Assembly: GCA_038757905.1 (NCBI GenBank)
Contig: JBCDGG010000006.1
Coordinates: forward strand, 1-64,000
From: HLUCCA09 sp038757905
GTDB lineage: Bacteria; Pseudomonadota; Alphaproteobacteria; Rhodobacterales; Rhodobacteraceae
Length of the DNA stretch: 64,000 bases
Direction of reading: 5' to 3'
Shown: in pieces, positions 25,955 through 35,077 of the stretch
Layout of the letters: every line of letters starts with the position of its first letter
How positions within the stretch are numbered: the stretch's first letter is position 1
Translations under genes and position numbers: made by a program
Notes under the pieces: model-generated
What the model saw: the letters and a program-made list of their open reading frames with translations, nothing else
The model's database searches: none
Told to the model about the DNA's origin: nothing

Positions 25955-26497
25955 TCAATCGTCGACCGGCGGTGGCGGGGCTCCGGGCGTTGCGGCGCCG
26001 GCGCGCCGGTAGCGCAGCGTCTCGTCGGTCTGGTCGAGGCTCTCGCGCTCGTAGGCGTCGAAATAGGTGGTCACCCCGAAGAGCCGCTCCAGCACCCGGC
26101 CCTGATTGCGATCGCGGAACTGAAGATCGGCGATGCCGAGCTGGCCGCGGATCTCGGGATCCGTCCCGTAGCGGCCGGTCGTGGCCAGCAAGGTGCCGTC
26201 GGGGGTTTGGCCGTCGAGCTCCAGACGGCCCGGATTGCCGCCGAGCGCGGCGACGGCGTCGGCGTTGGGTGTGGGATCTGTGCGGCTGCCGGTGCCGGGG
26301 ATCGACGGCGGCGGCAAGGCCGTCAGGTCGTCCGGAATGACGATCGGCTTGCCGGGAATGATCGCGAACTCGTCGGGTCCCTGCTGCCCCCGGGTCAGGT
26401 TCATCAGCGGACGGTTGGCGCACGCCGCCAGAAGAGCCGGCGCCAGCAGGACCGCAATGGCGCAGACACGCCGCAGGGGAAGGCGAAAGACAGCCAT
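25955..26497 (-). CDS. DUF3035 lipoprotein
   Basis: A 180-residue DUF3035 protein. The signal peptide ends in a lipobox LLAAC with C26, so it should be a lipoprotein, plausibly of the outer membrane. It is Pro-rich, with motifs EFAIIPGKPIVIPDDLTALPPP and a C-terminal VTTYFDAYERESLDQTDETLRYRRAG. No function is known; the pattern resembles small envelope proteins linked to lspA and M16 genes in many Rhodobacteraceae. It lies 32 bp downstream of lspA on the same strand. Confidence 0.85.
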   Translation of the reverse strand: MAVFRLPLRRVCAIAVLLAPALLAACANRPLMNLTRGQQGPDEFAIIPGKPIVIPDDLTALPPPSIPGTGSRTDPTPNADAVAALGGNPGRLELDGQTPDGTLLATTGRYGTDPEIRGQLGIADLQFRDRNQGRVLERLFGVTTYFDAYERESLDQTDETLRYRRAGAATPGAPPPPVDD

Positions 26498-26529
26498 GCC
26501 CGGCGTGTTACCCCAGGCGGACGGCGGCG

Positions 26530-27027
26530 TCACGCGTCGTTTTTCCCGGTCGGCGCGCCGGGCGGCGCACTGTCGCGCCCCGAAAACAGCATCAGGCCGA
26601 TGGCGCCAGCAAAGATGAACACATCCGCGACGTTGAAGATGTAGGGGTTCTGGATGCCGCAACACGACATGTTCAGGAAGTCGAGCACGCCGGGGTGGAA
26701 CACCCGATCCAGGGCGTTGCCCATGGCGCCCCCGATCAGCAATCCCGCGGAAACGAACTCGATTCGCCGCGTGAACCCCCGCGCCCACCACAGGATGACC
26801 CCGCACAGCCCGAGGGCCAGGGCGATCAGGCCGTAGCGCAGCGCGTCCGATCCGCCGGCGAACAGGCCGAAGTTGACGCCGGTGTTCAGCCCCTTGACGA
26901 AGACAAGATAGGGCGGCGCCACTTCGATCACGCGCAGGGTGATCAGATCGAGCCCGTAGATCACGCCGTACTTGCTCGCCTGGTCGATGGCGAAGGCGGC
27001 CGCGGCCGCGATCCAGAGGATGCGCAT
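26530..27027 (-). CDS. lspA: Lipoprotein signal peptidase LspA
   Basis: A 165-residue signal peptidase II with four membrane helices. The catalytic aspartates are D116 (in GVLDFL) and D135 (NVADVFIF); the conserved GNALDRV precedes them. It cleaves prolipoprotein signal peptides at the lipid-modified cysteine, and a likely client (the DUF3035 lipoprotein) is encoded directly downstream. It lies 14 bp after purH on the same strand. An in-frame extension upstream is only a shadow of purH. Confidence 0.95.
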   Translation of the reverse strand: MRILWIAAAAAFAIDQASKYGVIYGLDLITLRVIEVAPPYLVFVKGLNTGVNFGLFAGGSDALRYGLIALALGLCGVILWWARGFTRRIEFVSAGLLIGGAMGNALDRVFHPGVLDFLNMSCCGIQNPYIFNVADVFIFAGAIGLMLFSGRDSAPPGAPTGKNDA

Positions 27028-27041
27028 CCCGCCCGGCCCCG

Positions 27042-28640
27042 TCAGTGCCGGAAGTGGCGCATGCCGGTGAACACCATGGCCAGGCCCCGCGCATCCGCGG
27101 CAGCGATCACCTCCGCATCGCGGACCGATCCGCCGGGCTGGATGATCGCGGTGGCGCCCGCGTCGGCCGCGGCGATCAGCCCATCCGGGAACGGGAAGAA
27201 CGCGTCCGAGGCGACGACGGACCCATGCACCGTCGGGGCGGAGAGGCCGAGCGCCTCCGCCATGTCGGCGGACTTGCGGGCGGCGATGCGGGTGCTGTCG
27301 ACCCGGCTCATCTGTCCCGCGCCGATGCCGACGGTCGCCGCATCCTTGGCATAGACGATGGCGTTGGACTTGACGTGTTTGGCGACCTTCCAGGCGAAGA
27401 GAAGATCGGCGATTTCCGCCTCGCTCGGCGCGCGCTTCGTCACGACCGACAGGTCGGACGCGCCGATCGCGCCCGCGTCGCGATCCTGCACGAGGAACCC
27501 GCCCGAAACCTGCCGGATCGACACGCCCGGCGCGTGTGGATTGGGGAGGCCGCCGGTGAGCAGCAGCCGCAGGTTCTTCTTTCTGGCAAAGATCTCGCGC
27601 GCCGCGTCGGACACCCCGGGGGCGATCACGACCTCGGTGAAGATCTCGGTGATGGCGGTGGCGGTGTCGGCATCGAGCGGCTGGTTCAGCGCAACGATCC
27701 CCCCGAAGGCCGATACGCGGTCGCAATCGTAGGCCCGGCCATAGGCCTGGGCCAGGTTCTCGCCCGACGCCACGCCGCAAGGGTTGGCGTGTTTGACGAT
27801 CACGCAGGCCGGGGCGGCCTCGCCCAGTTCCGCCAGCAAGGCCCACGCCGCGTCGGTGTCGTTGATGTTGTTGTAGCTCAGCGCCTTGCCCTGCATGACG
27901 TCGGCCGTTGCGACGCCGGGGGCGGTGGTGCCGTCGGTGTAGAAGTCGGCCTGCTGATGCGGGTTCTCGCCATAGCGCAGGTCGCTCGCCAGGTGCCCGG
28001 CAAAGGCGATCCGCCGGGGCGAATAGGGTTCCATCATCTCGTCGTTCAGGGCGCCGGCCATCCATGTCGACACCGCGGCATCGTAGGCGGCGGTGCGGGC
28101 ATAGGCGATCTGGGCCAGCCGGCGGCGCGTGGCGCGCCGCGTGCCCCCGGTCTCCTCAAGCTCCGCCAGCACGACCCGATAGTCTTCGGTGTCCGTGACG
28201 ACGGCCACGTGGGCGTGGTTCTTGGCCGCCGCCCGCAGCATGGCCGGGCCGCCGATGTCGATGTTTTCGATACAGGTGTCGAAGTCGGCGCCACGGGCGA
28301 CGGTGGCCTCGAACGGGTAGAGGTTCACCACCAGCAGGTCGATCCCGGGAATGCCATGGTCGGTCATCGCAGCGATGTGCTCGGGGTTGTCGCGCAGGGC
28401 CAGAAGGCCGCCATGCACCGCCGGGTGCAGCGTCTTGACGCGGCCATCCATCATCTCGGGAAAGCCCGTCAGCTCCGACACGTCGCGGACGGCCAAACCG
28501 GCCGCGCGCAGCGCAGCCGCCGTGCCGCCGGTCGACACCAGCTCCACCCCATGCTCTGCCAGGGCCCCGGCGAACGCCTCCAACCCGGACTTGTCCGAGA
28601 CCGAGAGCAGGGCGCGGCGAAGGGGGACGGTATCGGACAT
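27042..28640 (-). CDS. purH: AICAR transformylase/IMP cyclohydrolase PurH
   Basis: A 532-residue bifunctional PurH that catalyses the last two steps of IMP synthesis. The N-terminal cyclohydrolase domain has LLSVSDKSGLEAFA and VSTGGTA; the C-terminal transformylase has LRYGENPHQQA, VKHANPCGVASG and SNAIVYAK, with C-terminal IIQPGGSVRD. Length is normal. Start at MSDTVPLRRALLSV. It leads the purH-lspA-DUF3035-M16-M16 run, all on the minus strand. The 109 bp before it lack a gene. Confidence 0.97.
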   Translation of the reverse strand: MSDTVPLRRALLSVSDKSGLEAFAGALAEHGVELVSTGGTAAALRAAGLAVRDVSELTGFPEMMDGRVKTLHPAVHGGLLALRDNPEHIAAMTDHGIPGIDLLVVNLYPFEATVARGADFDTCIENIDIGGPAMLRAAAKNHAHVAVVTDTEDYRVVLAELEETGGTRRATRRRLAQIAYARTAAYDAAVSTWMAGALNDEMMEPYSPRRIAFAGHLASDLRYGENPHQQADFYTDGTTAPGVATADVMQGKALSYNNINDTDAAWALLAELGEAAPACVIVKHANPCGVASGENLAQAYGRAYDCDRVSAFGGIVALNQPLDADTATAITEIFTEVVIAPGVSDAAREIFARKKNLRLLLTGGLPNPHAPGVSIRQVSGGFLVQDRDAGAIGASDLSVVTKRAPSEAEIADLLFAWKVAKHVKSNAIVYAKDAATVGIGAGQMSRVDSTRIAARKSADMAEALGLSAPTVHGSVVASDAFFPFPDGLIAAADAGATAIIQPGGSVRDAEVIAAADARGLAMVFTGMRHFRH

Positions 28641-28749
28641 CAGGAAAGCCTCGCTGGCAGGGGCCGTCGGCGGAGAGACATCGCGCAGGACGCGCGCGGG
28701 TGGATCAGTCGTGACATGCGGATCTGCCCCCAACGCGGATCACTGCGGT

Positions 28750-30456
28750 TCAGGTGAACGCGGCGTCGTCCTCTCCCAGACGGGCGGCGAGGTCGCGGAT
28801 CGCGCGTGGGGTATCCTCTGCCTTGTCCAAGGTCCAGCTTATCTGTGCGCTAAAGTCCAGAACGCGGCCCGACAGGACGATCTGCTGCGCCGCGCGGGGC
28901 TTCAGGCGGCCCGCTTCGAGGTAGATCGACGGCTCCAGCGACATCGTGCACTGGCCGGCCTGGCGGAACACCCAAACCTCGCCCGAGCGCAAGAGGAGAG
29001 ACACGGCGTTGCCCCGCATATCCAGCGTCGCGTCGACTTCGGGATGCAGGTGAAAGCGCAGCGAGAAGGGCACCCCCTGCATGCGGGTTTCCGTCAGCCG
29101 CGCATCGAACCGGGCGCGCTGCCGCTCCGTCAGGGCTCCCAGCGTCTCGCGCCCGCCCACAAGCCGCCCGTCGCGCGACAGGGTGATCTTTCGCACATGG
29201 GTCAGGCCATGGCTTTCGGCATAGCCATCGTGCCCGATCATCATGAAATGGCCCGTGGCATTGCGGGTGATCTGAACGCGCACGTCGCTCGGCACGAAGT
29301 CGAGCCCGCCGCCCTGCGCCGACAAGGCCAGCCGCGACGACGATTCTCCGTCGAGCGAGAGGGTCGAATGGGCCTCGCTCGCACGGCCCGCCCGCAACCA
29401 GGCGTCGCCGAAGGCCGCACCCGACCCGCAATTGACGATCAGCGGGCGGCGGCCCGAGGTCAGCTCGAACGCAAGGGTCGAGGCATGCGCCTCCGATGCT
29501 GCGCGCCCGGTCGGCGGCGGCGCGGCGTCGGCGATCAACGTCGTGCGGCCGGCGGTGAGACGCGCAAACCCCATGGCGAGGCCCTGCGTCCGGGCGGTAC
29601 CGCGCACGCCCGCGGCGCTCAGCGCCTGATCTAGCCGGCCCTCCAGGCCGCGGCCGCCGCCGTGAAACCGCGCGAGGCTGCCGTCGGAATGGCGCAGGGC
29701 GCGCAAGGTGGGCGCGATCCGCTCCATGGCCGTGCGCAAGGCCGGGCGCGGGAAACGTCCGGCCGCTTCGCGCGCCTCGGTGATCCAGGACAGCAGCACG
29801 AAGACTTCCATCAGGTGTTCGGGGTTGCGGGTGGCCAGCCCGCCGTCGCTGTCGATCTCGGCCTCGCATTCGGCTTCGAGCGCCGTAAGCGCGGGGGCCA
29901 CGTTCCGCTCCATGCCGGACAGCGACAGCCCGGCGTAGACAAGGCCCGCCAGCGCCTCGAACCGCGCCAGGCCCGGTGTCGCGCGACTCCACCGCCGGCT
30001 CAGCACGTTGTACTGCCGCCCGAGGCTGTCGAAATAGGCGGCGGAGGCCGCCTTGTCCTGTCCGTGAAGCAAGAACACCGCGTGGTTGATGCAGCGGATC
30101 AGCCGCCGGCCGATCAGGTCCGGGGCCCAGCCCGGGCCGCGGCCGTTGCCATAGCGCTCGATCCAGCCCCAGAGCCAGGATTGGGCGCGCGCGCGGGCCT
30201 CCGGGGTGCCCAGTGCGGCGAGATCGTCCAGCCAGAGAAAGCCATGAAGCTCCTGATCGAACCGCAGCGCGGGGCTCGGAAGGTCCCAGATCTGCTGCGG
30301 CGCCGAGGCGCGCGGCGTCTCGATCAGAAACCCGGCGAACAGGAAGTTTCCGGCCACGAGCTGACGCCCGCGCGCCAACGAGCCGAAGGACCGGGGCTCG
30401 GGCTGCGACATGAAGCCCGTCGGACGGGGACCGCGCATGGCGAGACGGGTCCCCAT
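28750..30456 (-). CDS. Heparinase II/III family protein
   Basis: A protein of about 568 residues with an alpha-barrel N-terminal part (FLWLDDLAALGTPEARARAQSW and following) and a beta-sandwich heparinase II/III-like C-terminal part (SGRRPLIVNCGSGA, ASEAHSTLSLDGESSS, SHGLTHVRKITLSRDG). Such lyase-like proteins are encoded between rsmB and purH in many Rhodobacteraceae. Substrate and localisation are unknown, with no clear signal peptide. The start is uncertain: candidates are ATG 30456 (chosen), 30438 and 30411; relatives start a few residues before SQPEPR. Confidence 0.82.
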   Translation of the reverse strand: MGTRLAMRGPRPTGFMSQPEPRSFGSLARGRQLVAGNFLFAGFLIETPRASAPQQIWDLPSPALRFDQELHGFLWLDDLAALGTPEARARAQSWLWGWIERYGNGRGPGWAPDLIGRRLIRCINHAVFLLHGQDKAASAAYFDSLGRQYNVLSRRWSRATPGLARFEALAGLVYAGLSLSGMERNVAPALTALEAECEAEIDSDGGLATRNPEHLMEVFVLLSWITEAREAAGRFPRPALRTAMERIAPTLRALRHSDGSLARFHGGGRGLEGRLDQALSAAGVRGTARTQGLAMGFARLTAGRTTLIADAAPPPTGRAASEAHASTLAFELTSGRRPLIVNCGSGAAFGDAWLRAGRASEAHSTLSLDGESSSRLALSAQGGGLDFVPSDVRVQITRNATGHFMMIGHDGYAESHGLTHVRKITLSRDGRLVGGRETLGALTERQRARFDARLTETRMQGVPFSLRFHLHPEVDATLDMRGNAVSLLLRSGEVWVFRQAGQCTMSLEPSIYLEAGRLKPRAAQQIVLSGRVLDFSAQISWTLDKAEDTPRAIRDLAARLGEDDAAFT

Positions 30457-30612
30457 CTCGCCCAGTGATCGGTCTCTGTGCTCCTGCCCGGCCACAGCCT
30501 GCGTGCCTCCCTCGCCCTTGCCACGATGAGAGTATGCGCGGAGGGCCCGGCCTGTCACGACGCGGCCGGGGTAGCGCGCCACAAGCGTGTCAGCGTTGCA
30601 CCTCTCGCGGCG

Positions 30613-31902
30613 CTAGGCGGCCCGGAAGGCGGCGATGTAGAAGCCGTCGATTCCGCCGCGCGCGTCCCAGCTTTCGGGTGTGATCCGCCATGCCCCGTCT
30701 GCGCTGGCCCAAGACGGATCGAGCCCGGGCGCGTCCACGGATGCGTCCGGCGACAGATGGGCATGGCGCGTCAGGGCGTCGTCGCGCAGCGCCTCCCCCT
30801 CCTCCGCCAGGAGCGAGCAGGTGCAGACGACTAGCCGCCCGCCGGGCTTCAGCCAGCCCGCTGCCCTGTCGAGCAACTCGCGCTGCAGCGGCACGAGGGA
30901 CTTGAGCGCGTCCGTGCCCTTGGCGAATGGCAGATCGGGATGACGGCGCAGCGTTCCGGTGGCGGTGCAGGGCGCGTCGAGCAGGATGGCATCGAACGGC
31001 GCATCGGGCTGCCAGTGGAGCGCGTCGGCCGTGACGAGATCTGCTGTAAGCCCCGTGCGCGCGAGGTTGTCCCGGACCCGCTCCAGGCGAGGGCCGGAGA
31101 TGTCGAGCGATGTCACCGCCGCGCCAGTGTCGGCCAGTTGGAGCGTCTTGCCGCCGGGCGCCGAACAGAGGTCCAGCACCCGTTCTCCGGGCTGAGCGGC
31201 CAGTATGCGGGCCGGCAGGGCCGCGGCGGCGTCCTGCACCCACCAGGTGCCCCTGGCGTATCCTTCAAGGGCCGAGACCTGCCCAGCCCGCGCCAGGCGC
31301 AGGCTGCCGGTCGGCAGGACTTCCGCGCCCAGCCGGTCCGCCCAATCGGCTGCGTCCTGCCCCGCGCGCAGTGTCAGATCGAGTGGCGGAATGGTTGCAA
31401 AAAGCGCCTCCATCCGGGCGACGCGCGCATTGCCGTATGCGGCGGACAGGCGGCCGCGAAGCCAATTGGGCAGGCGGCGGGGCGGCAGCGCCGCGAATGT
31501 GTCGCGATCGCAGTCGGCCACCCGGCGCAGAACGGCATTGACCATACCCGCCGCCTTGCTCTGGCGCCTTCGCGCCCGGGTGACGGCGTCGCTCACAACG
31601 CCATGGGGCGCTTCGCCCTCGACCAGCAGCTCCACCGTTGCGAGCCGCAGAAGATCGCGGATATCGGCTCTCGGCGGCTTGTGCAGAAGGGGCTTCAGCG
31701 CGGCATCGGCCTGCCCCATATGGCGCAGCGTCGCCCGCGCCAGCCGGCCGGCCCGCGCCTTCGTCGCCGGTGCCGCATCCGCGACGGGCGGCGCCCCCTC
31801 CAACTCGGCAAGGATCGCGCCGCGGGCGAGCACGCCGTGCAACAGGTGCAGGGCGAGGGCGCGCGAATCATCGGGGGCGGATGTGCCGGTGCTTGCGTTC
31901 AT
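30613..31902 (-). CDS. rsmB: 16S rRNA m5C methyltransferase, RsmB/RsmF type
   Basis: A 429-residue RsmB-like enzyme with an N-terminal NusB-like helical domain (about 10-150) and a C-terminal SAM methyltransferase domain. The SAM motif is VLDLCSAPGGKTLQLA; the catalytic cysteines lie in DAPCTATGTLRRHPDL (motif IV) and VCTCSLLAEEGE (motif VI). It methylates C967-type cytosine of 16S rRNA. Start at the Met of MNASTGTSAPDD. It precedes the heparinase-like gene and is divergent from the DUF1674 gene. Confidence 0.92.
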   Translation of the reverse strand: MNASTGTSAPDDSRALALHLLHGVLARGAILAELEGAPPVADAAPATKARAGRLARATLRHMGQADAALKPLLHKPPRADIRDLLRLATVELLVEGEAPHGVVSDAVTRARRRQSKAAGMVNAVLRRVADCDRDTFAALPPRRLPNWLRGRLSAAYGNARVARMEALFATIPPLDLTLRAGQDAADWADRLGAEVLPTGSLRLARAGQVSALEGYARGTWWVQDAAAALPARILAAQPGERVLDLCSAPGGKTLQLADTGAAVTSLDISGPRLERVRDNLARTGLTADLVTADALHWQPDAPFDAILLDAPCTATGTLRRHPDLPFAKGTDALKSLVPLQRELLDRAAGWLKPGGRLVVCTCSLLAEEGEALRDDALTRHAHLSPDASVDAPGLDPSWASADGAWRITPESWDARGGIDGFYIAAFRAA

Positions 31903-31993
31903 GGTCGGGCCTTTGCGGCGCGCGCGGTCGCATTGCCGGCGCACCGGCGCGGCGTATATGACGGCTCACGATCGAACAAGGGAAAGGCGCCGC

Positions 31994-32191
31994 ATGTCAG
32001 ACGATGCAGACGGGGACGCGACGCCGCCGCTGCCCGACGCGGCGCAACGGGCGCTCGCCGAGGCCGAGGCGCGCCGCAAGGCCGTCGACGAGAAGGTCCG
32101 CAACATGCCGCGCGAGCTGGGCGGGCGCGAGGGGCCGGAGCCGGTGAGGTACGGCGATTGGGAGCGCAAGGGCATCGCGAGCGACTTCTGA
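31994..32191 (+). CDS. DUF1674 protein (SDHAF4-like)
   Basis: A 65-residue DUF1674 protein. The conserved C-terminus GREGPEPVRYGDWERKGIASDF, of which PEPVRYGDWE and GIASDF are diagnostic, matches succinate dehydrogenase assembly factor 4 of mitochondria. It is thus likely to help insert FAD into SdhA, although sdh genes are not nearby. Start ATG 31994 follows AAGGGAAAGG. Divergent from rsmB with a 91-bp spacer. Confidence 0.88.
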   Translation: MSDDADGDATPPLPDAAQRALAEAEARRKAVDEKVRNMPRELGGREGPEPVRYGDWERKGIASDF

Positions 32192-32230
32192 GCCCGCGCG
32201 AGACGCCTTGTGCGCGCTGCCGAGCGCGCG

Positions 32231-32620
32231 TTAGCGCAGCCGGAAATCCGCGGACTGGCCGGTGCCCTGATCGGAGACGAACCGCAGCGTGTTGCCGTTG
32301 CGCAGCACCGCCTGGCAGTTCGGGCCCAGATCGCGCTCGCCCCAATAAAGATCGCGGCAGAAGAAGTCTCCGCGCCATTGCCATGCGCCGGTGACCGGGA
32401 TGCCGAGGCCCCGGCCCTGAATGGCGCCCTGCGGGCTGACTGTCAGCCGAACACCGGGATAGCGGAGCGTGCGGCCATCGACGAGCTGCACGAACTCGCT
32501 CTCCTTCGTGACCTTGCGGAAGGTATCGGCCTGCGCCTGCGCCCCCGGCGCGCTGCCCGATGCGATCAGTGCGACAGCCGCTAGGGCGGCCGCAAACGAG
32601 AATGCCGTGCGCGATGTCAT
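32231..32620 (-). CDS. Small secreted protein of unknown function
   Basis: A 129-residue protein with a clear signal peptide (MTSRTAFSFAAALAAVALIA, cleavage near GAQAQA). The mature part (~95 residues) has two cysteines, in FFCRDLYWG and GPNCQAV, likely to form a disulfide in the periplasm. I do not recognise a characterised family. In related genomes a similar protein is found next to dapB and has sometimes inherited a dapB-like name. It lies 115 bp after the dapB end on the same strand. Confidence 0.75.
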   Translation of the reverse strand: MTSRTAFSFAAALAAVALIASGSAPGAQAQADTFRKVTKESEFVQLVDGRTLRYPGVRLTVSPQGAIQGRGLGIPVTGAWQWRGDFFCRDLYWGERDLGPNCQAVLRNGNTLRFVSDQGTGQSADFRLR

Positions 32621-32735
32621 GCTGTATCTCCCCAGTCGGAGCTTTTACGCGAGAACCTTGGGTTTGGATGACTGGGGGTGGCCCTCGCTCACACTTTCGT
32701 GATGCCGCGGGTGCGCCGGTTACCACCGGGGGCGA

Positions 32736-33545
32736 TCACAGGCCGAGGACATCTGTCATCGCGTAGTGACCCGGCGATTGCTTCAACCCCCACATCACCG
32801 CGCGCAGCGCCCCTCGCGCGAATAGGGCCCGATCGGACGCGATGTGGCGCAGCACGATCCGTTCCCCAGGCCCGGCGAAGATCACGTCGTGCTCCCCCAC
32901 CACATCGCCGCCCCGGATCGCGGAGAAGCCGATCTTGCCGGCGGCCCGCGCGCCGGTGATCCCGTCGCGCGCGGCTTCGTAGAGTTCGCCAAGCGGCTGC
33001 TTTCGGCCCTGCGCGGCGGCATCGCCCAGCATGAGCGCCGTTCCGCTCGGCGCATCGACCTTGTGGCGGTGATGCGCCTCGACGATCTCGATATCGAACT
33101 CCTCGCCCAGGGCGGCGGCGGTCTTGCGGACGAGGGCGGTGAGCAGGTTCACGCCCAGGCTCATGTTGCCCGCGCGGATGATCGTGGCATGGCGTGCCGC
33201 GGCATCGATCTTGTCGAGATGGGCCTGCGAGAAGCCCGTCGTGCCGATCACGTGCACGGCGCGCGCCTGCGCCGCGATCCCGGCCACCTCCGTGGTCACG
33301 TCCGGGGTGGTGAAATCTATCACTGCATGGGCCCGTGCCAGCGCCTCCCACGGATCGTCGGTCACCCGTACATGGCGGGGGGCGCCGCCCATCGCGGTGC
33401 CGAGGTCTTCGCCCAGCCAGGGATGGCCCGGGCGTTCGATTGCGGCCGACAGCGCCATATCCGAACGGCTCGCGATCTCGGACACGAGCATCTGGCCCAT
33501 CCGCCCAGACGCCCCCATCACAACGACATTCGGTGTATCTGTCAT
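32736..33545 (-). CDS. dapB: 4-hydroxy-tetrahydrodipicolinate reductase DapB
   Basis: A 269-residue DapB of the diaminopimelate/lysine pathway. The N-terminal nucleotide motif GASGRMGQ starts at residue 11; the signature EAHHRHKVDAPSGTA (about 156-170) holds the catalytic His pair and K162. The C-terminal region includes GFSAIRGGDVVGEHDVIF. Length is typical. Divergent from rbfA across 193 bp. Lysine synthesis here and the saccharopine genes at 8493-10705 together suggest lysine is both made and broken down. Confidence 0.96.
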   Translation of the reverse strand: MTDTPNVVVMGASGRMGQMLVSEIASRSDMALSAAIERPGHPWLGEDLGTAMGGAPRHVRVTDDPWEALARAHAVIDFTTPDVTTEVAGIAAQARAVHVIGTTGFSQAHLDKIDAAARHATIIRAGNMSLGVNLLTALVRKTAAALGEEFDIEIVEAHHRHKVDAPSGTALMLGDAAAQGRKQPLGELYEAARDGITGARAAGKIGFSAIRGGDVVGEHDVIFAGPGERIVLRHIASDRALFARGALRAVMWGLKQSPGHYAMTDVLGL

Positions 33546-33738
33546 GCCCTTCCCTCCGTCCGGCCCGTGCGCCGTGTTATCCGAGGTTGGCGGAGGGCGA
33601 AAGCGGGCGGCCGGGGCGGGCCCGGGCACGGTGCGGGGGCGTGGCGGTCCGGCAGGCATCGGCGGTTTCCCTCGCCGCTTGCGGCTCTGCCGCGACGCTT
33701 GGCTTGCGTCGCGGTGCCGCGCGGCCTAGGTGCATGGC

Positions 33739-34161
33739 ATGGCCAGATCCCGAGTTTCCAGCACCACCGGCCCAACGCAGCGGCAATTGCGCGTGGGTGA
33801 ACTGATCCGCCGTACCTTGTCGGACGTGCTCGCCCGCGGCGACGTGCACGATCCGGATCTGACGTCGGTGTCGATCACGGTCGGCGAGGTGCGGTGCTCG
33901 CCCGACCTCAAGAAGGCGACGGTGTTCGTTCTGCCGCTGGGCGGCAAGGGCGCGGAAGCCGTGCTCGTGGCGCTTCGGCGCAACAAGGCCGAACTGCGCC
34001 GGGTGGTGTCCAAGAACATGACCCTGAAGTATGCGCCGGACCTGCACTTCGTCATCGACGATACGTTCGACCGGATGGATGAGACCCGGGCCCTGTTCGC
34101 CCGCCAGGACGTACAGCGCGACCTCGCCAAGACCGGCGAGGCCGAAGGCGACGACGCGTAG
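33739..34161 (+). CDS. rbfA: Ribosome-binding factor A
   Basis: A 140-residue RbfA with the KH-type fold expected for this 30S maturation factor: RQLRVGELIRRTLSDVLARGDVHDP near the N-terminus and the conserved FVIDDTFDRMDE toward the C-terminus. The start is chosen at ATG 33739 (MARSRVSS); an upstream GTG at 33730 is possible. The next gene follows after 3 bp, but it is a phosphodiester glycosidase, not the truB often found after rbfA. Confidence 0.93.
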   Translation: MARSRVSSTTGPTQRQLRVGELIRRTLSDVLARGDVHDPDLTSVSITVGEVRCSPDLKKATVFVLPLGGKGAEAVLVALRRNKAELRRVVSKNMTLKYAPDLHFVIDDTFDRMDETRALFARQDVQRDLAKTGEAEGDDA

Positions 34162-34164
34162 CCG

Positions 34165-34911
34165 ATGGGCCCGCTGCGCACCCTCCTGGCGCTGTTTGGC
34201 CTGCTGCTTTGTCCCGCATTTGCGTTTGCTTCCGGCTGCAGCCCGCACAGGCATGAGGGCGCCGATTACACCGTGTGCACCTTCCGCGCAGACCGGGACG
34301 CGATCCGTCTCTGGCACTCCGATCCCTCCGGAGCGCTCCTGGGTTCGTTCCGGGCGGTCAACGCGGCGTTGCGGGCCAGCGGCGAGCGGCTGGCCTTCGC
34401 GATGAACGGCGGGATGTACCATGACGACCGAGCGCCCGTGGGGCACTACATCGAGGACGGGCTCGAGGGCGCGCGCCTGATCCAGAGCGCCGGGCCCGGA
34501 AACTTTGGCCTCTTGCCCAACGGCGTGTTCTGCGTCGGCGAGGGGCGGGCCCGCGTGATCGAGACGACAGTTTATGCCGCGTCACCGCCCGCCTGCGCCT
34601 TTGCCACGCAATCCGGCCCGATGCTGGTGATCGACGGTGCGTTGCATCCGCGGTTCATCCCCGACAGCGCGTCGGTCCATATCCGCAACGGCGTTGGCGT
34701 GGCGGCCGACGGCGTGACGGTGCATTTCGCGATCTCGGAACAGCGGGTGAACTTCGATGCCTTCGCCCGCCTGTTTCGCGACGGGTTGGGCGTGCCGAAT
34801 GCGCTCTACCTCGATGGCAGGGTCTCGCGGCTCTACGCGCCGGGCCTTGGCCGGGCCGATGCCGGTTGGCCCATGGGCCCGATCGTCGGTGTGGCCGTGC
34901 CGGCCGACTGA
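34165..34911 (+). CDS. Phosphodiester glycosidase family protein (DUF2233/NAGPA-like)
   Basis: A 248-residue secreted protein with a signal peptide (LLALFGLLLCPAFAFA). Family signatures are AFAMNGGMYHDDRAPVG, GNFGLLPNGVFCV, ATQSGPMLVIDG and NALYLDGRVSRLYAP. Relatives remove sugar phosphodiester caps, as in the N-acetylglucosamine-1-phosphodiester glycosidase fold; the bacterial substrate is unknown. It starts 3 bp after rbfA, so it is probably cotranscribed. The 166 bp after it contain the promoter and operator for the next operon. Confidence 0.86.
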   Translation: MGPLRTLLALFGLLLCPAFAFASGCSPHRHEGADYTVCTFRADRDAIRLWHSDPSGALLGSFRAVNAALRASGERLAFAMNGGMYHDDRAPVGHYIEDGLEGARLIQSAGPGNFGLLPNGVFCVGEGRARVIETTVYAASPPACAFATQSGPMLVIDGALHPRFIPDSASVHIRNGVGVAADGVTVHFAISEQRVNFDAFARLFRDGLGVPNALYLDGRVSRLYAPGLGRADAGWPMGPIVGVAVPAD

Positions 34912-34997
34912 TCCGCGCCGTCTTTCACCAACCCCTGGGAGCGGTCTGTGGCCGCGCGCCTGGCATGGTTCGCGCCGCTCTGCACCACTCCCATAGG

Positions 34998-35047
34998 TGC
35001 ATACGATTGCAAAAATCGGTTGTTGCCCGCCTGTGCTCGTCTATGCT
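34998..35047 (+). promoter_or_regulatory. Putative LacI operator and promoter of the 35078 operon
   Basis: TGCATACGATTGCA (34998-35011) matches the LacI/GalR operator pattern TGnAAnCGnTTnCA with a central CG at all but one defined position. TTGTTG (35020-35025), a 16-nt spacer and TATGCT (35042-35047) form a plausible promoter just downstream. A LacI regulator is encoded in the operon at 38261, so autoregulated control of the cluster is likely. Confidence 0.55.
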
Positions 35048-35077
35048 GGCGCAAAGAAGTGGCGATGAGGGAGCGAA

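Noticed and set aside
32630..32677. 8-bp inverted repeat CCCCAGTC/GACTGGGG before the small secreted gene
   Set aside because: The stem is short, the loop is over 30 nt, and no terminator or operator features accompany it.
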